Part shown: one piece after another, positions 1-5,087 of the stretch
Layout: each line of letters opens with the position of its first letter
Numbering within the stretch: the first letter of the stretch is position 1
Source: Rhodoferax sp.
Lineage (GTDB): Bacteria; Pseudomonadota; Gammaproteobacteria; Burkholderiales; Burkholderiaceae_C
Direction: 5' to 3'
Length of the DNA: 5,087 nucleotides
Assembly (NCBI GenBank): GCA_020048795.1
Contig: JAIFMA010000217.1
Span: forward strand, 1 to 5,087
The notes under the pieces: generated by a model
What the model was told of the DNA's origin: nothing
Seen by the model: only the letters and a program-made list of their open reading frames with translations
Databases searched by the model: none
Translations under genes and position numbers: made by a program

Positions 1-192
1 CCCCGCCAGTGGCAGGCACAGTGGTAGCACTTTCAGTGCCAACCAGGAGCCGCCGGGGCGAATCGGTGCCAGCACCAGCTCCCAGGCCAGGCCCAGCACA
101 ATCAGGCCCAGCAGGCTGCCAACCGCCAGAATGCGGGTCGAGGCCACCGCTGGTGATGGGGCGGTGGGTACAGTCAAATTGGCGGAGTTCAT
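1..192 (-). CDS. DUF2069 family membrane protein, N-terminal part (cut by window edge)
   Basis: Translating the minus strand from an ATG at 192-190 gives 64 codons open to the window edge, starting MNSANLTVPT. A Ser/Thr/Pro/Ala-rich leader of about 18 residues is followed by a hydrophobic segment at about residues 19-42 (ILAVGSLLGLIVLGLAWE). Next comes APIRPGGSWLALKVLPL, where a second hydrophobic stretch begins. The pattern LAWEL..AP.RPGGSWLALK matches what I know of DUF2069 small inner-membrane proteins, which have about four membrane spans and no established function. Well over half of a typical protein lies outside the window. No earlier in-frame ATG or GTG is visible, and no strong Shine-Dalgarno sequence precedes the ATG. 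The gene is divergent from yihY, with only 21 bp between the two starts. The family call is from memory of its conserved motif. Confidence 0.8.
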   Translation of the reverse strand, partial: MNSANLTVPTAPSPAVASTRILAVGSLLGLIVLGLAWELVLAPIRPGGSWLALKVLPLCLPLAG

Positions 193-213
193 TGGGATGG
201 CATCATAGCGGCC

Positions 214-1452
214 ATGAGTCTCCTGCCCCAAACCCTCGCCGACTGGCCCCAACGACTGGATGCCTTGTTAAATGACCTGTCGCACTTTCCCTGGAAAAAC
301 ACCGCTTACACCCTGCGCGAGCGGTTTCGTGAAGACCGACTGGGTCTGACCGCCAGCAGCCTGACCTTCACCACCACCATCGCGTTGGTGCCGTTTTTTA
401 CCGTGGTGCTGGCGGTGTTTACCGCGTTCCCGATGTTTGCCAAGTTTCAGGACGTGCTGCAAAAGTGGCTGATCGAGAGCCTGATTCCCGACAGCATTGC
501 GCGCCAGGTGCTGGGCTACCTGACGCAGTTTGCCGGCAAGGCCAGCAAGCTCGGTGGTGCCGGGGTGGCGGTGCTGATGCTGACGGCTCTGGCCTTGATC
601 CTGACCATTGACCGCACCCTCAACGCCATTTGGCGGGTCCGCAAGCCGCGTCCGCTGGGTCAGCGGGTGCTGGTGTACTGGGCCGGCATGACCCTCGGGC
701 CACTGCTGCTAGCGGTCAGCCTGAGCATCACCTCCTATGCGCTGTCGGCCTCCAAAGGTGTCGTTGAGGTCATGCCGGGGGCGTTGCAACTATTGCTCGA
801 TACCTTTCAGTTTGTGCTGTTGGCATGGGGCATGGCCGCGCTTTACCACTATGTGCCCAATACCCGGGTGCGATGGGGGCACGCCTGGGCCGGTGGTTTG
901 TTTGTGTCGGCCGGGTTTGAAATTGCCAAGCGGGTACTGGTGATTTACCTGGGCAAGGTGCCAACCTATTCGGTGCTGTACGGTGCTTTTGCCACGGTGC
1001 CGATTTTGCTGGTGTGGATCTATGTGGCCTGGGTCATCGTGCTGCTGGGGGCGGTGATTGCGGCCTATCTGCCCAGTCTGCTGATGGGCGTTCAGCGTCG
1101 AGCGCGGGCCCACGGGTGGCAGTTTTTGCTGGCATTGGAAACACTGCAGCAACTCGAGCTGGTACGCCTGAGTGACGACAGGGGCCTGAGCGCCGAGCGT
1201 CTGAGCGCTTTGCTGCAAGTGGATCAGCTGCAGCTTGAGCCAGTGCTGGAAACCCTGATCGAACTCGATTGGGTCGGTCAACTGCAGGAGGATCGGATGG
1301 ACGCTACTGCCAGGTTGGTGTTGTTGACCGACCCAGACCAAACCCTGTTGGCACCCCTGTTCAATGCTTTGTTGCTGAAGCACGAGCCCAGTACAGAAAA
1401 TTTATGGAAAAATGGTCGATGGCCCTTGCTGCGTCTGCGTGAGGTGCTATGA
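214..1452 (+). CDS. yihY: YihY/BrkB family inner-membrane protein (UPF0761), with cytoplasmic C-terminal extension
   Basis: This is a complete 412-aa ORF with about six hydrophobic spans, at roughly residues 51-71, 114-134, 153-177, 195-213, 222-246 and 257-287. Family-typical stretches are visible: TLTFTT-like SLTFTTTIALVPFF (49-62), TIDRTLNAIWRVRKP (131-145), YHYVPNTRVRW (211-221) and a GAFATVPILLVWIY span (258-270). Older databases call such proteins ribonuclease BN, but that activity belongs to a different gene, so no enzymatic role should be inferred; the molecular function is unknown. E. coli YihY is about 290 aa. Here a soluble tail of about 120 residues (295-412) is added; it looks helical and winged-helix-like, as in the long beta-proteobacterial form. 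The ATG at 214 has only a weak upstream GGGATGG, but it places the conserved part correctly. The gene is divergent from the DUF2069 gene. Confidence 0.9.
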   Translation: MSLLPQTLADWPQRLDALLNDLSHFPWKNTAYTLRERFREDRLGLTASSLTFTTTIALVPFFTVVLAVFTAFPMFAKFQDVLQKWLIESLIPDSIARQVLGYLTQFAGKASKLGGAGVAVLMLTALALILTIDRTLNAIWRVRKPRPLGQRVLVYWAGMTLGPLLLAVSLSITSYALSASKGVVEVMPGALQLLLDTFQFVLLAWGMAALYHYVPNTRVRWGHAWAGGLFVSAGFEIAKRVLVIYLGKVPTYSVLYGAFATVPILLVWIYVAWVIVLLGAVIAAYLPSLLMGVQRRARAHGWQFLLALETLQQLELVRLSDDRGLSAERLSALLQVDQLQLEPVLETLIELDWVGQLQEDRMDATARLVLLTDPDQTLLAPLFNALLLKHEPSTENLWKNGRWPLLRLREVL

Positions 1453-1589
1453 ATATTGATATTTTTGGCGGTACCTTTGACAGATCCGGTGGTGCTGAAC
1501 CCTTGCACCAACCGACGGTTGACGGGTTATCATCACTTCAATTGACACCAGGTTGCGGTGCCGGATCAGGCAGACCGGTACGCAAATGA
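1449..1589 (+). CDS. possible small ORF (46 aa) overlapping the yihY stop
   Basis: An ATG at 1449-1451 overlaps the yihY TGA (1450-1452) as ATGA, and GAGGTG at 1441-1446 is a reasonable ribosome-binding site four to five bases upstream. The frame runs 46 codons to a TGA at 1587-1589 and begins MNIDIFGGTFDRSGGAEPLH. There is no membrane segment and I recognise no family. The IFGGTFD piece resembles the nucleotide-binding start of NadD-type adenylyltransferases (GGxFDPxHxGH), but the expected Pro and His residues are absent and the likeness stops there, so it may be chance. Its stop overlaps another ATG (1586-1588) that is in frame with the downstream conserved gene, again as ATGA. It could be a translated coupling peptide, a decayed gene fragment, or simply untranslated spacer. 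No homologue is known to me. Confidence 0.25.
   Translation: MNIDIFGGTFDRSGGAEPLHQPTVDGLSSLQLTPGCGAGSGRPVRK
1509..1521. repeat. 13-bp palindrome (CAACCG-A-CGGTTG)
   Basis: Two perfect 6-bp arms, CAACCG and CGGTTG, flank a single A. A one-base loop is too tight for an RNA hairpin terminator and no T-run follows, so a protein-binding site is the more natural reading if it has a role. It lies in the spacer after yihY and inside the possible 46-codon ORF, about 165 bp before the conserved hypothetical gene. A palindrome of this size can also occur by chance. Confidence 0.4.
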
Positions 1590-1684
1590 CGGTACTAGCC
1601 TTTTTTGAGATATTTTTATTCAATGAAATCAAATACCTGAAGTCTGAATACGGTTCTGCTCTCCGGGCACTAAACTTACACATC
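1590..1684 (+). promoter_or_regulatory. AT-rich leader and candidate promoter for the DUF6806-like/mshE/mshG genes
   Basis: This is the most AT-rich stretch of the window, especially 1601-1635, set between GC-rich genes. The best sigma-70-like pair I find is TTGAGA (1605-1610, five of six bases matching TTGACA) and TCAAAT (1629-1634, four of six matching TATAAT), with an 18-bp spacer. The match is weak, and other starts, including a perfect TTGACA at 1542-1547 without a good -10 box, are possible. There is no strong Shine-Dalgarno sequence just before the ATG at 1685. No hairpin plus T-run terminator for yihY is evident; the T6 at 1601-1606 lacks a convincing stem upstream. Confidence 0.3.
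1624..1651 (+). repeat. imperfect tandem direct repeat, about 14 bp per unit
   Basis: TGAAATCAAATAC (1624-1636) is followed one base later by TGAAGTCTGAATAC (1638-1651). The units agree apart from two A/G changes and one extra T. The repeat lies in the AT-rich leader upstream of the conserved hypothetical gene and overlaps the weak -10 candidate, so it could be a paired regulator-binding site. With only two short copies, chance is also possible. Confidence 0.35.
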
Positions 1685-2323
1685 ATGGCACGCTACAACG
1701 CTCCTTTTGAAATTCACATTCATGGCCAGGTGGCCTTGCGCAGCGAGGTCACGTTTGACAACATCCAGGATGCTTTGCGGCCGATCTGGAAATATGCCGG
1801 TGCCAGGTCGCTGGTCGATGCTTCGGGCAGTTTTTACGAAGATGAGCCAGGCATCCAGTTTGATGCCAAGGACAAGCTACTACAGATGTGCTGGACGGTT
1901 GAGGGCGATGACGACTTCCGTCAGGCGCTCGATGAGATGTGCATGAACCTTAACGATGTCGCTCAATCCGGTGCCGCCATTGAGGTCACTTTTTTTGATG
2001 CCGAGTTTGATGATGCCGATGAGGATGAGGCATCTGATGCTGAATCTCGCGATGATTTTGTGATGCTTTTTGTCGGCCCTGATCCTGCGTCCATCATGCA
2101 GGTACAGCGTGACCTGCTGGTGCAGGACGTGGTCAGTCTGATGGAGCGGCATTTTGATGGTGCCGAACTGGGTGGCGTGGTGGAGGCCATTGATCAACTC
2201 TTCAGCCAGCGTTTTGACAATCTGGTGAACTCGCTGCAACTCGGCAGACCCCCCCGTGGCTCTGGTGGTGGTTCCAGCGGGCTGGGCCATGGTGGCGGGC
2301 GCAAACCAAGGCATTTGCATTAA
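1685..2323 (+). CDS. conserved protein of unknown function, probably DUF6806 family
   Basis: Read from the ATG at 1685, the protein has 212 aa and begins MARYNAPFEIHIHGQVALRS. It looks soluble, with no signal peptide or membrane span. In order it shows an N-terminal region with KYAGARSLVDASGSFYEDEP (36-55), the Cys/Trp-containing LQMCWTV (66-72), a helical DFRQALDEMCMNLND (77-91), a strongly acidic patch (residues 105-124, mostly Asp/Glu), a conserved-looking DDFVMLFVGPDPASIMQVQR (123-142), a helix with LVQDVVSLMERHFD (145-158), and a Gly-rich basic tail (188-212, ending KPRHLH). I associate this with DUF6806 proteins of Burkholderiales, whose function is unknown; the assignment is from memory. 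The gene is codirectional with mshE, 18 bp upstream, which suggests a shared transcript. The reading frame is open upstream, with an alternative ATG at 1586 that adds 33 residues; I prefer 1685 because it fits the family start as I recall it, although its Shine-Dalgarno is weak. Confidence 0.75.
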   Translation: MARYNAPFEIHIHGQVALRSEVTFDNIQDALRPIWKYAGARSLVDASGSFYEDEPGIQFDAKDKLLQMCWTVEGDDDFRQALDEMCMNLNDVAQSGAAIEVTFFDAEFDDADEDEASDAESRDDFVMLFVGPDPASIMQVQRDLLVQDVVSLMERHFDGAELGGVVEAIDQLFSQRFDNLVNSLQLGRPPRGSGGGSSGLGHGGGRKPRHLH

Positions 2324-2341
2324 CTTGAAGTGGGCATCGGC

Positions 2342-4102
2342 ATGAATCAGGCAGTTGTTGCTCCGGGTGCTGTGGCCACTGCTGCCGTACCGGGGCGACC
2401 CGAGAAACTGCGCCTGGGTGACGTGCTGGTGCAGCAGCGCCTGATTTCGCAGGAACAGTTGCTGCAGACGCTGGCACTGCAAAAGCAGACCGGCAAAAAA
2501 ATGGGGCGGCTGCTGATCGAGACTGGCCTGATTACCGAAGAGTTGCTGGCCAATGGACTGGCGCGCCAGTTGCGCATCCCGTTTGTCAATCTCAAGACCT
2601 TTCCGTTTCGGGCCGATGTCATCAAACTGTTGCCTGAATCGGCCGCACGGCGATTTCGGGCGCTGGTGCTCGAAGACAAGGGCGACGCGCTGCTGGTGGC
2701 GCTGGCCGATCCGCTTGACCTGTTCGCCTATGACGAGTTGACCCGGCTGCTCAAACGCAATATTTCGATCGCGGCCGTGCCTGAGAGCCAATTGGCCCTG
2801 GCTTTTGACCGTTTGTACCGGCGCACCGAAGAAATCAGCGGCTTGGCGCGAGCACTTGAGAAAGACCTGGGCGACGCGGTTGATTTTGGCGAACTGACCG
2901 CCACGGTGGGCACCGAAGGCGCACCAGTGGTGCGACTGTTGCAATCGCTGTTTGAAGATGCCATGCAGGTCGGTGCCTCAGACGTGCACATTGAGCCGCA
3001 AGAGTCGGGCCTGCAGATTCGGGTGCGGGTCGATGGTGTGCTGCAAACCCAGACGCAGGCCGACAAGCGCATCGGCGGCGCTTTGGCGCAACGGCTCAAG
3101 TTGATGGCCGGGCTGGATATTTCAGAAAAGCGTCTGCCGCAAGACGGCCGCTTCAGCGTGCGCCTGCGCGACATCACCATTGACGTGCGTTTGTCCACCT
3201 TGCCGACCAATTACGGCGAGTCGGCTGTCATGCGTTTGCTCAAGCAGGGCGCTGGCATGAAACGGCTCAACGACATTGGCATGCCGGCTGACATGCTCAA
3301 GCGTTTTCGTGAGGTGCTGGGGCGTACCTCCGGGCTGGTGCTGGTGACCGGGCCAACCGGCTCTGGCAAAACCACCACACTTTATGCCGCACTGGCTGAG
3401 ATCAATGCAGCTGAGCTCAAGGTCATCACCGTGGAAGACCCGGTCGAATACCGGCTGGCGGGGCTGACGCAGGTGCAGGTCAACGACAAGATCGAGCTGA
3501 CTTTCGCACGCGTGTTGCGCGCCTGTCTGCGGCAAGACCCGGATGTGATTCTGGTGGGCGAAATGCGCGACCCGGAAACCGCTGAAATCGGCTTGCGGGC
3601 GGCTATCACCGGGCATCTGGTGTTATCTACCTTACACACCCGTGATGCCATCAGCACGCCGTTTCGTTTGCTCGACATGGGGGTGCCACCGTTCATGGTG
3701 GCCACTTCATTGCAAGCGGTGATTGCCCAACGGCTGGTACGGCTGAACTGTACCGATTGTGCCGAACCGCACACCGCCACTGTGCAGGAACAGTCCTGGC
3801 TGGACGGCATGCTGGCAACCGGGGGTATGGTGAGCTCCAAGCGTGGCCGGGGCTGCTCGTCCTGCAATGGCACGGGTTATTCGGGTCGCCAGGGCGTTTA
3901 CGAATTGCTTGAAATGGATGCCAGCCTGACGCAGTCGGCCTCACGCTCTGACCCTGCCGCCTTCATGAAACTTGCGCGTGATCGCATGAAAGGCTACACC
4001 ATGGCGTTTCATGCGCTGGAACTGGTGCGTCAGGGTCGCACGTCACTGGCTGAGGCATTGCGCATCGGTTTTGACGTCGATGATCAGGACGAACAGGGCT
4101 AG
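2342..4102 (+). CDS. mshE: MSHA-type pilus assembly ATPase MshE (GspE/PilB superfamily) with MshEN c-di-GMP-binding domain
   Basis: This complete protein of 586 aa is a cytoplasmic hexameric ATPase that powers pilin polymerisation through MshG. The N-terminus carries two 24-residue MshEN motifs, residues 24-47 (starting RLGDVLV) and 53-76 (starting KMGRLLI), with a five-residue spacer KQTGK; in characterised homologues these bind cyclic di-GMP. The ATPase core follows: SDVHIEP (213-219), MAGLDISEKRLPQDGR (255-270), Walker A GPTGSGKT (337-344), Asp box VEDPVEYR (E365, D366), Walker B region LVGEMRD (E407) and His box with H425 and H432. A zinc-type tetracysteine motif is present (C470, C473, C505, C508). 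All expected catalytic residues are intact. The MshE rather than GspE call rests on the MshEN motifs and close resemblance to Vibrio MshE in the core. I chose the ATG at 2342; an in-frame GTG at 2330 adds four residues but lacks a well-placed ribosome-binding site, whereas GAAGTGGG (2327-2334) precedes the ATG. Confidence 0.93.
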   Translation: MNQAVVAPGAVATAAVPGRPEKLRLGDVLVQQRLISQEQLLQTLALQKQTGKKMGRLLIETGLITEELLANGLARQLRIPFVNLKTFPFRADVIKLLPESAARRFRALVLEDKGDALLVALADPLDLFAYDELTRLLKRNISIAAVPESQLALAFDRLYRRTEEISGLARALEKDLGDAVDFGELTATVGTEGAPVVRLLQSLFEDAMQVGASDVHIEPQESGLQIRVRVDGVLQTQTQADKRIGGALAQRLKLMAGLDISEKRLPQDGRFSVRLRDITIDVRLSTLPTNYGESAVMRLLKQGAGMKRLNDIGMPADMLKRFREVLGRTSGLVLVTGPTGSGKTTTLYAALAEINAAELKVITVEDPVEYRLAGLTQVQVNDKIELTFARVLRACLRQDPDVILVGEMRDPETAEIGLRAAITGHLVLSTLHTRDAISTPFRLLDMGVPPFMVATSLQAVIAQRLVRLNCTDCAEPHTATVQEQSWLDGMLATGGMVSSKRGRGCSSCNGTGYSGRQGVYELLEMDASLTQSASRSDPAAFMKLARDRMKGYTMAFHALELVRQGRTSLAEALRIGFDVDDQDEQG

Positions 4103-4106
4103 GCAC

Positions 4107-4111
4107 AGGGG
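4107..4111 (+). promoter_or_regulatory. ribosome-binding site of mshG
   Basis: AGGGG lies five bases upstream of the ATG at 4117, in the 14-bp gap after the mshE stop. It supports this start and close coupling of the two genes on one transcript. Confidence 0.6.
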
Positions 4112-4116
4112 TTCAC

Positions 4117-5087
4117 ATGGCCGTTTACGCCTGGCGGGGTCGCAATGTTCGGGGTGAAGCCATTTCTGGACAGCTCGATGCGATGAGTGAAAACGGCGTG
4201 GCTGATCAATTGATGGCGATGGGTGTCGCGCCGGTGCACATTCAGCTGGCCGTTGAAAAAGCTCAAACCGCCCGCAGCGGTGACAACTGGTTTGAGCGAC
4301 TTAACCGTGCACCGGTGGTGGTGGAAGACGTGTTGATATTTTCCCGTCAGATGTACACGCTGAACAAGGCCGGCGTGCCTATTTTGCGGGCCTTTGCCGG
4401 GCTTGAGGCCTCCAGCACCAAGCCGGCGATGGTCGATTTGCTCAAAGACATCCGTTCCAGTCTGGATCAGGGGCGTGAACTGTCAGCGGCACTGGCGCGC
4501 CATCCGGACGTGTTTGGTGCCTTTTATGTGTCGATGATCCGTGTCGGTGAAATGACTGGCCGTTTGACTGAAGTTTTTCTGCGGCTCAATGAGCACATGG
4601 AATTTGAGCGCGATGTGCGCGAGCGCATCAAGCAGGCCATGCGCTACCCGATGTTTGTGATGATCGCCATGGCGGTGGCGGTGGTCATCCTGAATATTTT
4701 TGTGATTCCGGTGTTTGCCAAGGTGTTTGCCGGGTTCAACGCCGAGCTGCCGCTGATCACCCGCGGTTTGTTGGGTTTTTCGGCCTGGATGATCAGTTGG
4801 TGGCCGTTGCTGATTGCCATGGTGGTGGGCGTTGGCATGCTGGTGCGTGGCTATGTGCGTACACCGGGCGGGCGCTACAACTGGGACTCGCGCAAGCTCA
4901 AGCTGCCGATCGTGGGCGAGATCATCCTCAAAGCCACGTTGGCGCGTTTTGCCCGCAGCTTTGCCCTGTCGAGCCAGAGCGGCGTGCCGCTGGTGCAGGC
5001 CCTGACGGTGGTGGCGCAAACGGTAGACAACGCCTTTATTGGCAGCCGTATCGAGCAAATGCGCGACGGCATCGAGCGCGGCGAGAG
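4117..5087 (+). CDS. mshG: MSHA-type pilus inner-membrane platform protein MshG (GspF/PilC family), 3' end cut by window
   Basis: The ORF is open from the ATG at 4117 to the window edge: 323 codons, starting MAVYAWRGRNVRGEAISGQL, the usual opening of type II secretion F / PilC proteins. The first T2SSF domain covers about residues 70-195, with FSRQMYTLNKAGVPILRAF (75-93) and the signature RVGEMTGRL (142-150). Hydrophobic spans lie at about 179-200 and 221-243. The second T2SSF domain starts near 273 (TLARFARSFALSSQSGVPLV), repeating the pattern of the first. The full protein should be about 400 residues, so roughly 80 residues and the last membrane span are missing. It forms the cytoplasmic-membrane platform that couples MshE ATP hydrolysis to pilin insertion. 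The assignment as MshG rather than GspF or PilC rests on its position directly after mshE. No frameshift or internal stop is visible. Confidence 0.9.
   Translation, partial: MAVYAWRGRNVRGEAISGQLDAMSENGVADQLMAMGVAPVHIQLAVEKAQTARSGDNWFERLNRAPVVVEDVLIFSRQMYTLNKAGVPILRAFAGLEASSTKPAMVDLLKDIRSSLDQGRELSAALARHPDVFGAFYVSMIRVGEMTGRLTEVFLRLNEHMEFERDVRERIKQAMRYPMFVMIAMAVAVVILNIFVIPVFAKVFAGFNAELPLITRGLLGFSAWMISWWPLLIAMVVGVGMLVRGYVRTPGGRYNWDSRKLKLPIVGEIILKATLARFARSFALSSQSGVPLVQALTVVAQTVDNAFIGSRIEQMRDGIERGE

Noticed and set aside
9..275. 88-codon plus-strand frame at the left edge
   Set aside because: Pro/Ser/Arg-rich translation antisense to the DUF2069 start and overlapping the yihY start; no family features.
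790..1383. 197-codon minus-strand frame within yihY
   Set aside because: Gln/His-rich translation antisense to a clear membrane-protein gene; a shadow frame.
1542..1547. perfect TTGACA as a -35 box
   Set aside because: No acceptable -10 box occurs 16-18 bp downstream (the sequence there is GC-rich, around ATCAGG).
1574..1606. possible intrinsic terminator ending in T6 after yihY
   Set aside because: The only stem found is ACCG/CGGT (four pairs, 12-base loop), several bases away from the T-run; too weak to call.
2330..2332. GTG start for mshE
   Set aside because: It has no ribosome-binding site at proper spacing, and the ATG four codons later is better placed; it changes only four residues.
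1880..2944. 354-codon open frame on the minus strand
   Set aside because: It spans the conserved gene, the intergenic gap and the N-terminus of mshE on the opposite strand. Its His/Gln/Arg-rich translation resembles no family and reflects the codon bias of the real genes.
4483..5058. 191-codon minus-strand frame opposite mshG
   Set aside because: His/Gln-rich shadow; the plus strand encodes an unmistakable T2SSF protein that stays open to the window edge.

Overview
The window looks like chromosomal DNA from a betaproteobacterium, most likely Burkholderiales and close to Comamonadaceae (Rhodoferax or Polaromonas type). This rests on the fairly GC-rich coding sequence, the long beta-proteobacterial form of YihY, a DUF2069 gene divergent from it, and a conserved protein that I associate with this order. 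The taxonomic call comes from remembered family features, not from a search.

Layout. Positions 1-192 (minus strand) hold the N-terminal part of a DUF2069 membrane protein that runs off the left edge. Its start lies 21 bp from the start of a divergent, complete yihY-family inner-membrane protein gene (214-1452). Positions 1453-1684 have no firmly supported gene. They contain a possible 46-codon ORF that overlaps the yihY stop (1449-1589), a 13-bp palindrome, an AT-rich stretch with a weak promoter candidate, and an imperfect tandem repeat. A conserved acidic protein of unknown function (about 212 aa, probably DUF6806) follows at 1685-2323. After an 18-bp gap comes a complete mshE-type assembly ATPase gene (2342-4102), then after 14 bp an mshG-type inner-membrane platform gene (4117 onward) that is cut by the right edge.

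How the genes work together. The right half is the motor module of an MSHA-type (type IV pilus / type II secretion family) machine. MshE hydrolyses ATP in the cytoplasm and drives pilin extraction through the polytopic protein MshG. The MshE N-terminus carries the tandem MshEN motifs that bind cyclic di-GMP in characterised homologues, so pilus assembly is probably gated by this second messenger. The DUF6806-like gene is codirectional and closely spaced with mshE, and may be an operon partner or simply share the transcript.

The main points of interest are this unknown protein upstream of mshE and a possible chain of two ATGA stop/start overlaps linking yihY, the 46-codon ORF and an N-terminally extended form of the unknown protein. 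I see no mobile element, CRISPR array, tRNA, rRNA or convincing terminator.
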